64,000 nt of DNA from Bradyrhizobium sp. 1(2017) (lineage in GTDB: Bacteria; Pseudomonadota; Alphaproteobacteria; Rhizobiales; Xanthobacteraceae), in contig NZ_CP050022.2 of the NCBI RefSeq assembly GCF_011602485.2, positions 3,616,001 to 3,680,000 on the forward strand, given 5' to 3'. The position numbers were made by a program, and so were the translations under genes. Shown piece after piece: positions 7,909 through 17,875 of the stretch. Position 1 is the stretch's first letter. Each line of letters begins with the position of its first letter. The notes under the pieces are model-generated. The model had not been told where the DNA came from and made no database searches. It worked only from the letters and a program-made list of their open reading frames with translations.

Positions 7909-8268
7909 TTGGCCAACATCATCTACGGCATCAAGAACTGCGACACCATGAAGAAGGCGCGTGCATGGCTCGACGGCCATGGCGTCGCGTATGAATTCCA
8001 CGACTACAAGGCGGCCGGCGTCGAGAAGGACAAGCTCAAGCAGTGGAGCGATAAGGTCGGCTGGGAGACGTTGCTCAACCGCGCCGGCACCACCTTCAAG
8101 AAGCTGCCCGATTCCGACAAGGACGGCCTCAGCGAGAAGAAGGCGCTGGTCTTGATGCTAGCGCAACCATCGATGATCAAGCGGCCCGTGCTCGAAGTTG
8201 GGGGCAAGCTGCTGGTCGGCTTCAAGCCGGAGATTTATGCCAAGGAAGTCGGGGCCAAGACCCGCTAA
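7909..8268 (+). CDS. ArsC/Spx-like (YffB-type) thioredoxin-fold protein
   Basis: A 119-residue protein of the ArsC/Spx superfamily. The N-terminal IYGIKNCDTMKKAR has the single-cysteine CDTMKKA pattern of YffB proteins, with C11 as the only active-site cysteine. The middle part includes GWETLLNRAGTTFKKLP, and the end KRPVLEVGGKLLVGF matches the family's glutathione/arsenate-reductase-like C terminus. It starts at TTG 7909 behind GAGGGA. It is convergent with the next gene, 3 bases apart. Probably a glutathione-dependent thiol reductase; substrate unknown. Confidence 0.88.
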   Translation: MANIIYGIKNCDTMKKARAWLDGHGVAYEFHDYKAAGVEKDKLKQWSDKVGWETLLNRAGTTFKKLPDSDKDGLSEKKALVLMLAQPSMIKRPVLEVGGKLLVGFKPEIYAKEVGAKTR

Positions 8269-8271
8269 AGG

Positions 8272-8952
8272 CTAGTTCAGCTCGATGGTCTCGGTGGCGA
8301 CACTTGGGCCGGACTGGTCGGCGAGCTCGACCACGTCGGCCGCCGCGATGCGGCCAGGCGCGCGATGAAACAGGTCGCGGTCGATCACGGCGCGCAGCCT
8401 GGGACGCGGCGGCGCGTCATTTCCGCGCATCAGGTTCTTGATCTCGAAGCCTCCGTCCTCGCAAAAGGTCTTCACGGACGCGATGACGTGGCTGACCTTG
8501 TCATCGGTCAGGAACGGCAGCAGCAGGCGTTCATAGGCGACGTTGCGTCCATAGATGTCATCGACGTCGGCAACGCTGTAGACCGGAAGCCCGCGCGCGA
8601 CGCATTCGTGATAGATCGGCATCACGAACGGCGCGAGCCGCGGTCCGACATAGTCTTGCAGCAGGATTCCCTTGCCGGTGTGCCCATAGGCGCGCGAGAT
8701 GCGCGTGCCTTCGCTCTGGATGATCAGGTGCGGCATCGGCCCCGAGCGGTCCACCGTGTAATAGATGAGATCGGACAGCTCTTCCTCGAGCCGCGCAGGC
8801 TGGTACTCCCAGATCGCCGGTGCGACCTGCTGGCGCGCATAAAGTCGCAGCCACGTGTTCAGGAGATCACGCTGCCTGATCGACTTGACGACGGAGGGCG
8901 CGGTGCTGGCGAAATCCAAAACAAAAATCCCGGCAGGTAAAAACCTGCACAT
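8272..8952 (-). CDS. PAS-like (PAS_5 type) protein of unknown function
   Basis: A protein of about 227 residues whose N-terminal part (SIRQRDLLNTWLRLYARQQ, then acidic and aromatic strands, ISRAYGHTGKGILLQDYVGP and MPIYHECVARGLPVYSV) fits the PAS-like domain found in many alphaproteobacterial proteins that start with an LLxYWxxL helix. This is a fold-level resemblance, not a firm family hit. The start is uncertain: an in-frame GTG or ATG further upstream extends to 9060, and a shorter start just before the LLNTW helix is possible. The C-terminal 45 residues are low in structure. No partner gene is adjacent. Confidence 0.65.
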   Translation of the reverse strand: MCRFLPAGIFVLDFASTAPSVVKSIRQRDLLNTWLRLYARQQVAPAIWEYQPARLEEELSDLIYYTVDRSGPMPHLIIQSEGTRISRAYGHTGKGILLQDYVGPRLAPFVMPIYHECVARGLPVYSVADVDDIYGRNVAYERLLLPFLTDDKVSHVIASVKTFCEDGGFEIKNLMRGNDAPPRPRLRAVIDRDLFHRAPGRIAAADVVELADQSGPSVATETIELN

Positions 8953-9268
8953 GATGCTCGCTGCGGGAAAATTTTCTATGAAGGCTGGCGCGCGGGACGA
9001 AAGACCGTTAACGACGACTTGATGGCCGGTGCTTTGCGAACCGGGAGGCCGGGCAGGCACGACATCAACGTCTCCGACTAAGGGAGCATTTGTATCCCAG
9101 CCGGAGGCCTGATCTGCTCAGCTTTCCGCCTTGCCTAACCCCCGTCACCTCCGGCATATTCCGCGCCCGGAGGCGGCGTTCCGGATGGGCTCCAAGGCCT
9201 CCGGAAAGCCGAAGCAACAAGGACAGCCACGCGCGGCCAGCGCGTCGCGCGGGCAGGGGGAAATCTGT
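8953..9268. other. Intergenic region before livG
   Basis: About 315 bases between the divergent PAS-like gene and livG. In-frame upstream extensions of livG (TTG 9131, ATG 9185) lie here, encoding a basic, poorly ordered stretch that I regard as leader sequence. No convincing promoter or other gene was seen. Confidence 0.4.
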
Positions 9269-10016
9269 TTGGCCGATGAGTTCATTCTCGAAACGGAAGG
9301 CTTGACCAAGGAGTTCGCGGGCTTCTTCGCCGTCCGCGACGTTGCGCTCAAGGTTCGCCGTGGGAGCATTCATGCGTTGATCGGCCCGAACGGCGCCGGC
9401 AAGACGACATGCTTTAATCTTTTGACCAAGTTCCTGAAACCGTCTGCCGGAAAGATCCTGTACAAGGGGCAGGACATCACTGCGATGGCGCCGGCCGACG
9501 TGGCCCGCATGGGCCTCGTTCGTTCGTTCCAGATTTCGGCGGTGTTTCCCCATCTTACCGCGCTGGAGAATGTTCGCGTCGCGCTTCAGCGCCAGCACGG
9601 CTCTTCGTTCGACTTCTGGCGTTCCAAATCGGTGCTCAACCGCTTCAACGATCGCGCGCGCGAGCTGTTGAACGACGTCGGCCTCAACGAGTTCGCCAAC
9701 ACGCCCGCCGTCGAGATGCCCTACGGTCGCAAGCGCGCACTGGAGATCGCAACGACGCTGGCGCTCGACCCCGAGATGATGCTGCTGGACGAGCCGATGG
9801 CCGGCATGGGTCACGAAGACATCGACAAGATCGCGGCGCTGATCAAGCGTATCTCCGCGAAATATACCATCCTGATGGTCGAGCATAATCTGAGCGTGGT
9901 GGCCAATCTCTCCGATATCATCACCGTGCTGACGCGCGGGCAGGTGCTTGCGCAAGGCCATTACTCCGAGCTCACCAAGGACGAGCGCGTCAAGGAAGCC
10001 TATCTGGGAGCCGGTC

Positions 10017-10024
<8 letters not shown>
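9269..10024 (+). CDS. livG: Branched-chain amino acid ABC transporter, ATP-binding protein LivG
   Basis: First of five genes for a hydrophobic-amino-acid-type (HAAT) ABC transporter. This cytoplasmic ATPase has Walker A GPNGAGKTT, a signature region PYGRKRALEIA instead of the usual LSGGQ (as in LivG proteins), Walker B MMLLDEPMAGM and the switch histidine in MVEHNLS. The TTG at 9269 sits 8 bases after AGGGGG and gives the usual LivG start (ADEFILETEGLTKEF); ATG 9185 is an alternative. Its end overlaps the start of livF by 8 bases, so the two are translationally coupled. Confidence 0.92.
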
Positions 10025-10763
<739 letters not shown>

Positions 10764-10796
10764 TACGCCAAAGAAGAATCGAAAAAGGAAAGTTGC

Positions 10797-12020
10797 ATGA
10801 ACACCAAGTCGATTGCGTCATTGCTGCTGACCACGGCGCTGAGCTTCGCCGCGGCCGGCGTCGCGTCCGCGCAGGACAAGACCGTCAAGATCGGCGCGCT
10901 GTCCGATCAGTCCGGGCTCTACGCCGACCTCGGCGGACCGGGCTCGACGCTCGCCGCACGAATGGCCGTCGAGGATTCCGGCTTGGCGGCGAAGGGCTGG
11001 AAGATCGACATCATCTCGGGCGACCACCAGAACAAGCCCGACATCGGGACCACGATCGCGCGCCAATGGTTCGACGTCGACAAGGTCGACGTCATCGTCG
11101 ACGTGCCGAACTCGGGCGTCGCGCTCGCCGTCAACAACGTCGTCAAGGAAAAGAACGGCGTCTACATCAATTCGGGTGCGGCGACCTCGGACCTCACCAA
11201 CGCGCAGTGCTCGCCCAACACGGTGCACTGGACCTACGACACCTACATGCTGGCTCATACCACCGGCCAGGCGCTGGTGAAGGCCGGCGGTGATACCTGG
11301 TTCTTCCTGACGGCCGACTACGCCTTCGGCGCAGCGCTTGAGCGCGACACCACGGCGGTCATCACCGCCAACGGCGGCAAAGTGGCGGGGGGCGTCAAGC
11401 ATCCGCTGAACACGCCGGATTTTTCCTCGTTCCTGCTTCAGGCGCAGGCCTCCAAGGCCAAGATCATCGGCCTTGCCAATGCCGGCGGCGACACCACGAA
11501 CACGATCAAGCAGGCGGCCGAGTTCGGCATCGTCAAGGGCGGTCAGAAGCTCGCGGCGCTGCTGCTGTTCCTCACCGACGTCAAAGCGATCGGTCTGGAG
11601 ACGGCGCAAGGCCTCAACTTCACCGAGACGTTCTATTGGGACATGAACGACCAGACCCGGGCGTTCTCCAAGCGCTTCGCGGAGAAGATGAAGAACAATG
11701 CGCCGCCGACCATGGTGCAGGCCGGCGTCTATGCGGGCGTGCGTCATTACCTCAAGGCGCTGGAAGCGCTCGGCGGAAATCCGCATGACGGCGTCAAGAT
11801 CGTCGAGAAAATGAAGTCGATGCCGACCGAGGACGATCTGTTCGGCAAGGGCGAGATCCAGCCCAACGGCCGCACCATCCACAGCGCCTACCTGTTCGAA
11901 GTCAAGAAGCCCTCGGAATCCAAGGGGCCGTGGGATTTCTACAAGCTCGTCGGCACGGTGCCGGGCGACCAGGCGTTCACGCCGCTGTCCGAGAGCAAGT
12001 GCGCGCTGCTCAAGAAGTAA
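10797..12020 (+). CDS. Branched-chain amino acid ABC transporter, periplasmic binding protein
   Basis: A 407-residue type I periplasmic binding protein with a Sec signal peptide cleaved after ASA (about residue 25). The mature protein begins QDKTVKIGALSDQSGLYAD, as in Leu/Ile/Val-binding homologues. GGAAAG precedes the ATG, and it follows livF by 33 bases. A GC hairpin directly after its stop separates it from livH and probably protects its mRNA. It is closely related to the orphan binding protein at 25215-26441 in this window. The LivJ-like ligand is inferred from the family only. Confidence 0.93.
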   Translation: MNTKSIASLLLTTALSFAAAGVASAQDKTVKIGALSDQSGLYADLGGPGSTLAARMAVEDSGLAAKGWKIDIISGDHQNKPDIGTTIARQWFDVDKVDVIVDVPNSGVALAVNNVVKEKNGVYINSGAATSDLTNAQCSPNTVHWTYDTYMLAHTTGQALVKAGGDTWFFLTADYAFGAALERDTTAVITANGGKVAGGVKHPLNTPDFSSFLLQAQASKAKIIGLANAGGDTTNTIKQAAEFGIVKGGQKLAALLLFLTDVKAIGLETAQGLNFTETFYWDMNDQTRAFSKRFAEKMKNNAPPTMVQAGVYAGVRHYLKALEALGGNPHDGVKIVEKMKSMPTEDDLFGKGEIQPNGRTIHSAYLFEVKKPSESKGPWDFYKLVGTVPGDQAFTPLSESKCALLKK

Positions 12021-12028
12021 GATCAATA

Positions 12029-12053
12029 GCCCGCCGGCTGCTTGCCGGCGGGC
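12029..12053 (+). terminator. Intercistronic GC hairpin after the binding-protein gene
   Basis: A perfect 10-bp stem GCCCGCCGGC / GCCGGCGGGC with a 5-base loop, without a U tract. It lies 8 bases after the binding-protein stop inside the transporter operon, the usual place for an mRNA-stabilising or partly terminating hairpin that raises binding-protein levels over the permeases. Confidence 0.55.
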
Positions 12054-12091
12054 AGGTCTAGGGAACGCCGAAGGGACCGGGTGCGGGATCG

Positions 12092-12955
12092 ATGCAGGCT
12101 CTTTACGCTCAGCTACTGGTGGGACTGATCAACGGCTCGTTCTACGCGCTGCTCAGTCTCGGGCTTGCCGTGATCTTCGGCATGCTCAACATCATCAATT
12201 TCGCCCACGGCGCGCTCTACATGATGGGCGCCTTCGTCGCCTATTTCCTGTTGAACCTCGGCGGCATCAACTATTGGTGGGCGTTGTTGCTGGCGCCGAT
12301 CATCGTCGGCATCTTCGGCATGATCCTGGAACGGACCATGCTGCAATGGCTGACCGGGCTCGATCACCTCTACGGCCTGCTCCTGACCTTCGGCATCGCG
12401 CTGATCGTGCAGGGCCTGTTTCAGAATTATTTCGGCTCCTCCGGCCTGCCTTACGCCATTCCGGACCAGCTCAAGGGCGGCATGAATCTCGGCTTCATGT
12501 TCTTACCCGTCTATCGCGGCTGGGTCGTCGTGTTCTCGCTGGTGGTGTGCCTTGCGACCTGGTTCCTGATCGAGAAGACGCAGCTCGGCGCTTACCTGCG
12601 CGCCGCCACTGAGAACCCGACGCTGGTGCGCGCCTTCGGCATCAACGTTCCGCGCATGATCACGCTGACCTACGGTCTCGGTGTCGGCCTTGCCGCGCTC
12701 GCCGGCGTGCTCTCGGCGCCGATCAACCAGGTGCGGCCGCTGATGGGCGCCGACCTCATCATCGTCGTGTTCGCGGTGGTGGTGATCGGCGGCATGGGAT
12801 CGATCATGGGCTCCATCATCACCGGCTTTGCGCTGGGCGTGATCGAGGGCCTGACCAAGTATTTCTACCCCGAGGCCTCCAACACCGTCGTGTTCGTGCT
12901 GATGGTGCTGGTGCTCTTGGTGAAGCCAACGGGATTGACGGGAAGGGCGGCCTGA
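12092..12955 (+). CDS. livH: Branched-chain amino acid ABC transporter permease LivH
   Basis: A 287-residue permease with about eight transmembrane segments. The N-terminal LLVGLINGSFYALLSLGLAVIFG and the NIINFAHGALYMMGAF motif are diagnostic of LivH. The EAA-like loop near residues 165-190 (AATENPTLVRAFGIN) contacts the ATPases. The stop codon is followed by the livM start after a single base, so the two permeases are coupled. Confidence 0.94.
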   Translation: MQALYAQLLVGLINGSFYALLSLGLAVIFGMLNIINFAHGALYMMGAFVAYFLLNLGGINYWWALLLAPIIVGIFGMILERTMLQWLTGLDHLYGLLLTFGIALIVQGLFQNYFGSSGLPYAIPDQLKGGMNLGFMFLPVYRGWVVVFSLVVCLATWFLIEKTQLGAYLRAATENPTLVRAFGINVPRMITLTYGLGVGLAALAGVLSAPINQVRPLMGADLIIVVFAVVVIGGMGSIMGSIITGFALGVIEGLTKYFYPEASNTVVFVLMVLVLLVKPTGLTGRAA

Positions 12956-12956
12956 T

Positions 12957-13925
12957 ATGACAACCCTGACGGACGACACGCTGCCGGCAAGCCCGCGTGC
13001 GATGCGCGACGAGATGACGGTGTTTGTGGTGATGGCGCTGCTGCTGGCAGCGGTGCCGTTCACGGGAGTCTATCCGTTCTTCGTGATGCAGGCGTTGTGC
13101 TTTGCGCTGCTTGCCTGCGCCTTCAATCTGCTGGTGGGTTACGGCGGCCTGCTGTCCTTCGGCCATGCGATGTTCCTGGGAACGGCCGGCTATTGCAGCG
13201 CGCATGCGCTCAAGGTGTGGGCCCTGCCGCCAGAGCTCGGCATCCTCGTCGGCGTGGTCGCGGCGTTCGCGCTCTCGATCATCACCGGCTACATCTCGAT
13301 CCGCCGCCAGGGCATCTATTTCTCGATGATCACGCTGGCGCTGTCGCAGCTTCTGTACTTCATCTACCTCCAGGCGCCGTTCACCCATGGCGAGGACGGC
13401 ATCCAGGGCATTCCGCAGGGACGCATGTTCGGAGTGCTCGATCTCTCCAAGCCGACGGTACTTTACTACGTCGTGCTGGTCGGGTTCCTCGCCGGCTTCC
13501 TCTTGATCTTCCGCATCATCAACTCGCCGTTCGGCGAGGTGCTGAAGTCGATCCGCGAGAACGAGCAGCGCGCGATCTCGCTGGGCTACCGGACCGACCA
13601 GTACAAGTTCCTGGCGTTCGTGCTGTCGGGGACGCTGGCAGGTTTCGCCGGGTCGCTGAAAGTGTTCGTGGCGCAGAATGCCTCGCTCACCGACGTGCAC
13701 TGGACGATGTCGGGCGAGGTCGTGTTGATGACGCTGGTTGGCGGTCTCGGAACCATTTTTGGTCCCGTGGTCGGCGCCTTCGTCATCATCGCCATGCAGC
13801 AATATCTGGCGGGCTTCGGCCAATGGGTGACGGTGATCCAGGGCGCGATCTTCGTGATCTGCGTGCTCACCTTCCGCCGGGGTGTCATCGGGGAAATCGC
13901 GCATTACTTCCGGCGATCGCTCTAA
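12957..13925 (+). CDS. livM: Branched-chain amino acid ABC transporter permease LivM
   Basis: A 322-residue second permease, with the LivM signature LLVGYGGLLSFGHAMFLGTAGY after the first hydrophobic segments and the coupling helix SIRENEQRAISLGYRTDQYK. About nine to ten membrane spans are visible. Last gene of the transporter operon; no strong terminator follows. Confidence 0.94.
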   Translation: MTTLTDDTLPASPRAMRDEMTVFVVMALLLAAVPFTGVYPFFVMQALCFALLACAFNLLVGYGGLLSFGHAMFLGTAGYCSAHALKVWALPPELGILVGVVAAFALSIITGYISIRRQGIYFSMITLALSQLLYFIYLQAPFTHGEDGIQGIPQGRMFGVLDLSKPTVLYYVVLVGFLAGFLLIFRIINSPFGEVLKSIRENEQRAISLGYRTDQYKFLAFVLSGTLAGFAGSLKVFVAQNASLTDVHWTMSGEVVLMTLVGGLGTIFGPVVGAFVIIAMQQYLAGFGQWVTVIQGAIFVICVLTFRRGVIGEIAHYFRRSL

Positions 13926-14022
13926 GTTGCTGATCTGACTTCGATTTACCCGCTGCTTGAAAGCGGTGGATGACCCGGCTCCGCGGGCGTGAGATGGCAC
14001 GCGCGCGGATCGAAAATGGTCT

Positions 14023-14040
14023 ATGACAGTTTCATGACGG
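14023..14040 (-). promoter_or_regulatory. PhoB-box-like site upstream of the DUF47-pit pair
   Basis: Read on the minus strand, CCGTCATGAAACTGTCAT matches the two-repeat PhoB box (CTGTCAT, 4-base AT-rich spacer, CTGTCAT) with one mismatch. It lies 41 bases before the DUF47 gene start and points away from it, overlapping the likely promoter, which fits repression of low-affinity uptake by PhoB when phosphate is scarce, as reported for orfA-pit in Sinorhizobium meliloti. Confidence 0.6.
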
Positions 14041-14080
14041 CCCGTTCGGGCCTGACCATTTCCAACCGGTAGCCTACCCC

Positions 14081-14725
14081 ATGATGCGATGGTTTCGTGC
14101 TTTCCTGCCCAAGGAGGAACGCTTCTTCGACCTGTTCGACCGCCATGCGCAGACCGTGATCCAGGGCGCAATCGCGCTCCAGGGCATGCTGAACGGGGGC
14201 GAGGAGACGCCGGTCTATTGCCAGCGCGTCAACCAGTTCGAGAACGATGCCGACAACATCACCCGTGAGGTGCTGACGGCGGTGCGCCGCACCTTCATCA
14301 CCCCGTTCGACCGCGGCGACATCAAGAACCTGATCACGTCGCTGGACGATGCCATCGACCAGATGCAGCAGACGGCGAAGGCGGTGATGCTGTTCGAGGT
14401 CCGCGCCTTCGAGCCGCCGATGCGCGAGATCGGCGGGCTCCTGATCGAATGCGCCAATCTGGTCGGACGCGCGCTGCCGCTGATGCAGTCGATCGGTCCG
14501 AACGTCGCCATGCTGACCGCGATCACCGAAGAGCTGGGCAAGCTGGAGGGGCGTGTCGACGATCTCCACGACATCGGGTTGAAGGAGCTGTTCCTCAAGC
14601 ATCGCGACGGCAATGCGATGGATTTCATCGTCGGCGTCGAGATCTACGATCACCTCGAAAAGGTGGCCGACCGCTTCGACGACGTCGCCAACGAGATCAA
14701 CAGCATCGTCATCGAGCAAGTGTAG
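14081..14725 (+). CDS. DUF47 / PhoU-like regulator of Pit
   Basis: A 214-residue, all-helical DUF47 protein related to PhoU, cytoplasmic. The start MMRWFRAFLPKEERFFDLFD, the FENDADNITREV segment with its metal-binding acidic pattern, and DDAIDQMQQTAKA are typical. In rhizobia this gene (orfA) is cotranscribed with pit and modulates the transporter or its assembly. Its stop is 9 bases from the pit start. A PhoB-box-like site lies upstream. Confidence 0.9.
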   Translation: MMRWFRAFLPKEERFFDLFDRHAQTVIQGAIALQGMLNGGEETPVYCQRVNQFENDADNITREVLTAVRRTFITPFDRGDIKNLITSLDDAIDQMQQTAKAVMLFEVRAFEPPMREIGGLLIECANLVGRALPLMQSIGPNVAMLTAITEELGKLEGRVDDLHDIGLKELFLKHRDGNAMDFIVGVEIYDHLEKVADRFDDVANEINSIVIEQV

Positions 14726-14734
14726 GGCCGCGCC

Positions 14735-15742
14735 GTGGATGCAGCGCTGGGGCTTCCCATCCTGGTCGGACTGATCGCCGTCGCACTGCTGTTCGATTTC
14801 CTGAACGGCCTGCACGATGCCGCCAATTCGATCGCGACCATCGTCTCGACCCGTGTGCTGCGGCCGCAATTCGCGGTGTTCTGGGCCGCCTTCTTCAATT
14901 TCATCGCCTTCATGGTGTTCGGGCTGCACGTCGCCCAGACCATCGGGACCGGGATCATCGACCCCGCGGTGGTCGACGCCCAGGTGATCTTTGCGGCCCT
15001 GGTCGGCGCCATCGTCTGGAACCTCGTGACCTGGGGTCTCGGCATTCCATCGTCATCGTCGCATGCGCTGATCGGCGGCCTCGTCGGCGGCGGCATGGCC
15101 AAGGCGGGCATTTCGGCGGCCGTATGGAGCGGTCTGTCCAAGACGGTGCTGGCCATCGTGCTGTCGCCCCTCGTTGGCTTCCTGCTCGCGATGATGCTGG
15201 TGGCCATCGTGTCCTGGGCCTCGGTACGCTCGACGCCGTTCGCAGTCGATCGTGCGTTCCGCATCCTGCAATTTGCCTCCGCCTCGCTCTATTCGCTCGG
15301 TCACGGCGGCAACGACGCGCAGAAGACCATGGGCATCATCGCCGTGCTGCTCTATTCGCAGGGCCATCTCGGCAGCGAGTTCTCGGTGCCGTTCTGGGTG
15401 GTGCTGTCCTGCCAGGCCGCGATGGCGCTGGGCACGCTGATGGGTGGCTGGCGCATCGTCCGCACCATGGGCCTGCGCATCACCAAATTGACACCGATGC
15501 AGGGGTTCTGCGCCGAAACCGGCGGCGCGGTGACCCTTTTCATGGCGACTTTCCTCGGCGTTCCCGTCTCGACCACCCATACCATCACCGGCGCGATCGT
15601 CGGCGTCGGCGCCGCCCGCCGCGTCTCGGCGGTGCGCTGGAACGTCGCGAGCTCGATCGTCTATGCCTGGGTGATCACGATCCCGGCCTCCGCCATTGTC
15701 GCGGCGCTGACTTGGTGGGCGGTCCAGATCTTCGTCAGGTGA
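14735..15742 (+). CDS. pit: Low-affinity inorganic phosphate transporter Pit
   Basis: A 335-residue PiT-family phosphate (metal-phosphate):H+ symporter with about ten membrane spans. Both halves of the internal repeat are recognisable: [20 protein letters not shown] in the first and [15 protein letters not shown] in the second, each with the conserved Asp used in phosphate binding. It starts with GTG, and a later TTG/ATG is unlikely because the first span begins at once. It overlaps the convergent sugE gene by 8 bases. Confidence 0.94.
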   Translation: MDAALGLPILVGLIAVALLFDFLNGLHDAANSIATIVSTRVLRPQFAVFWAAFFNFIAFMVFGLHVAQTIGTGIIDPAVVDAQVIFAALVGAIVWNLVTWGLGIPSSSSHALIGGLVGGGMAKAGISAAVWSGLSKTVLAIVLSPLVGFLLAMMLVAIVSWASVRSTPFAVDRAFRILQFASASLYSLGHGGNDAQKTMGIIAVLLYSQGHLGSEFSVPFWVVLSCQAAMALGTLMGGWRIVRTMGLRITKLTPMQGFCAETGGAVTLFMATFLGVPVSTTHTITGAIVGVGAARRVSAVRWNVASSIVYAWVITIPASAIVAALTWWAVQIFVR

Positions 15743-16049
15743 CGAATTTCAGCCCCGCAATGCCGGCGACGATCAGACCGATGCTGGCGAGGCGGAACGC
15801 GGTCGCCGGTTCGCCGAAGAGGATGATGCCAAGCGTCGCGGTGCCGACCGCGCCGATCCCGGTCCAGACCGCGTAGGCGGTTCCGACGGGGAGGGATTTG
15901 AGCGCGAATCCGAGCAGGATGACGCTGCCGGCCATGGCGACGAGCGTGACGACGGACGGAACAAGCCTGGTGAAACCCTCGGTGTATTTCAGGCCAATCG
16001 CCCATGTGATCTCGAGAAGACCGGCGACGAACAGGATGCTCCAGGCCAT
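15735..16049 (-). CDS. sugE: SMR-family guanidinium exporter (SugE/Gdx)
   Basis: A 104-residue, four-helix small multidrug resistance protein. It matches the SugE/Gdx branch rather than Emr[18 protein letters not shown] carries the essential E in helix 1 and the Gdx-type W and K, and [19 protein letters not shown] in helix 3 is nearly invariant in SugE. Members of this branch export guanidinium ions as dual-topology dimers. The start at ATG 16049 has GGAGGG six bases upstream, and the leader carries a guanidine-II riboswitch, which supports the substrate assignment strongly. Confidence 0.95.
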   Translation of the reverse strand: MAWSILFVAGLLEITWAIGLKYTEGFTRLVPSVVTLVAMAGSVILLGFALKSLPVGTAYAVWTGIGAVGTATLGIILFGEPATAFRLASIGLIVAGIAGLKFVT

Positions 16050-16120
16050 GACGACCCTCCGTGCAAGGCAGGGTCGTCCCCGCGGCTGATATGCTGCTGA
16101 ACAGGAGGGCCGTCCCTCCC
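16050..16120 (-). promoter_or_regulatory. Mini-ykkC (guanidine-II) riboswitch controlling sugE
   Basis: Two hairpins on the minus strand each carry the diagnostic ACGR tetraloop: GGAGGG-ACGG-CCCTCC (16119-16104) and GCGGGG-ACGA-CCCTGC (16083-16068, one G-U pair). The 3' half of the second hairpin, GACGACCC (16078-16071), is also exactly complementary to GGGTCGTC (16057-16050), which covers half the Shine-Dalgarno sequence and reaches the start codon. Guanidine binding should keep hairpin 2 closed and free the ribosome site. The two-hairpin ACGR layout is the known mini-ykkC class. Confidence 0.88.
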
Positions 16121-16207
16121 GAAAGCCGATATGGGGCTGGCCGGAGGGTTCCGCAATCACCAAATGAGGCTTGATCAGGCCCATTTTCCCTGCCAAACGC
16201 TCCCGCC

Positions 16208-17830
16208 ATGTCCGACATCGCCACCACCGCAGCCGAATCGCCGGCCCGTTCCCCGCTTGCCGCTGAAGTGGCGCGGCGGCGGACGTTTGCGATCATCTCT
16301 CACCCCGACGCCGGCAAGACCACGCTGACGGAGAAGCTGCTTCTGTTCGGCGGTGCCATCAACCTCGCCGGCCAGGTCAAGGCCAAGGGCGAGCGGCGCA
16401 ACACGCGGTCGGACTGGATGAAGATCGAGCGCGAGCGCGGCATCTCGGTCGTGACCTCCGTGATGACCTTCGAGTTCGAGGGCCTCGTCTTCAACCTGCT
16501 GGACACGCCGGGCCACGAGGACTTTTCGGAAGACACCTACCGCACGCTCACCGCGGTCGATTCCGCTGTGATGGTGATCGACGCCGCCAAGGGCATCGAG
16601 GCGCGGACCCGGAAACTGTTCGAGGTGTGTCGTCTTCGGGATATCCCGATCATCACCTTCATCAACAAGATGGACCGCGAGAGCCGCGACGTCTTCGAGT
16701 TGCTCGACGAGATCGAGAAGACGCTGGCGCTCGACACCACGCCGATGACCTGGCCGGTCGGCCGCGGCCGCGACTTCCTCGGCACCTATGACGTCGTCAA
16801 TGGCGGCGTGCGCCTGCTTGAAGGCGGCGGCGCCAAGACCGGCGCGGCCCAGCAGATCGAGATCGAGGAGCTCGCCAAGCTCAGCGCCAATCTCGATGTC
16901 TCCGCAGTGAAGGACGAGCTCGAGCTGGTCACCGAGGCGTCGAAGCCGTTCGAGCTGGAGGCGTTTCGCGAGGGCCATTTGACGCCGGTCTATTTCGGCA
17001 GCGCGCTGCGCAATTTCGGCGTCGGCGATCTGCTGGAAGGCCTCGGCAAGTTCGCGCCCGAGCCGCGCGCGCAGGACAGCGACCAGCGCAAGGTCGAGGC
17101 CACCGATCCGCGCATGAGCGCCTTCGTGTTCAAGATCCAGGCCAACATGGATCCGAACCACCGCGACCGCATCGCCTTTGCGCGGCTCTGTTCGGGCAAG
17201 CTCAGCCGCGGCATGAAGGCGAAGCTGGTGCGCACCGGCAAGAGCATGCCGCTGTCGAGCCCGCAATTCTTCTTCGCGCAGGATCGTTCGGTCGCCGACG
17301 AAGCCTTCGCCGGCGACGTCGTCGGCATCCCCAATCATGGCACGCTGCGCATCGGCGACACGCTGACCGAGGGCGAGGATTTCAACTTCGTCGGCGTGCC
17401 GAGCTTTGCGCCGGAAATCGTCCGCCGCGTCCGTCTCACCGACGCGATGAAGGCGAAGAAGCTGAAGGAGGCGCTTCAGCAGATGTCGGAAGAGGGCGTG
17501 GTGCAGGTGTTCCGTCCGCGCGACGGTGCGCCGGCGCTGGTCGGCGTCGTCGGCGCGCTGCAGCTCGACGTGCTCAAGGCGCGGCTGGAGGCGGAATATT
17601 CGCTGCCGGTCGAGTTCGAGGTCAGCGAGTTCCAGCTGGCGCGCTGGGTCTCCTCGGAGGACCGCAAGAAGCTCGACACGTTCATAGCGGCCAACACCTC
17701 GAGCATCGCCGACGATGTCGACGGCGATCCCGTGTATCTGGCGCGAAACGAGTTCTATCTCGGCTACACAAGGGAACGCGCCGAGGGCATCGAGTTCACC
17801 AACGTCAAGGACGTCAAGAAGAAGGGGTAG
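16208..17830 (+). CDS. prfC: Peptide chain release factor 3
   Basis: A 540-residue translational GTPase that removes RF1/RF2 from ribosomes after peptide release. G1 is [14 protein letters not shown] (residues 31-44), G3 is [15 protein letters not shown] and G4 is [10 protein letters not shown]; the domain II/III regions ([36 protein letters not shown]) match RF3 rather than EF-G or LepA. Full length for the family. It starts at ATG 16208 and is divergent from sugE. Confidence 0.96.
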   Translation: MSDIATTAAESPARSPLAAEVARRRTFAIISHPDAGKTTLTEKLLLFGGAINLAGQVKAKGERRNTRSDWMKIERERGISVVTSVMTFEFEGLVFNLLDTPGHEDFSEDTYRTLTAVDSAVMVIDAAKGIEARTRKLFEVCRLRDIPIITFINKMDRESRDVFELLDEIEKTLALDTTPMTWPVGRGRDFLGTYDVVNGGVRLLEGGGAKTGAAQQIEIEELAKLSANLDVSAVKDELELVTEASKPFELEAFREGHLTPVYFGSALRNFGVGDLLEGLGKFAPEPRAQDSDQRKVEATDPRMSAFVFKIQANMDPNHRDRIAFARLCSGKLSRGMKAKLVRTGKSMPLSSPQFFFAQDRSVADEAFAGDVVGIPNHGTLRIGDTLTEGEDFNFVGVPSFAPEIVRRVRLTDAMKAKKLKEALQQMSEEGVVQVFRPRDGAPALVGVVGALQLDVLKARLEAEYSLPVEFEVSEFQLARWVSSEDRKKLDTFIAANTSSIADDVDGDPVYLARNEFYLGYTRERAEGIEFTNVKDVKKKG

Positions 17831-17875
17831 GGCGGCTCGCCGGCAGCCCATGCCTCGGCTCTGGCCCCAGACCCA

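Noticed and set aside
7326-7922. 198-codon minus ORF in a second frame over the CsaA-like gene
   Set aside because: Arg/Pro-rich shadow; the CsaA frame has the full tRNA-binding domain.
9131-9268. Upstream extension of livG (46 extra codons)
   Set aside because: Basic, disordered residues without family similarity; TTG 9269 has a good ribosome site and the normal LivG start.
14449-15876. 475-codon plus ORF overlapping DUF47 and pit in another frame
   Set aside because: Arg-rich shadow frame; pit and DUF47 are clear.
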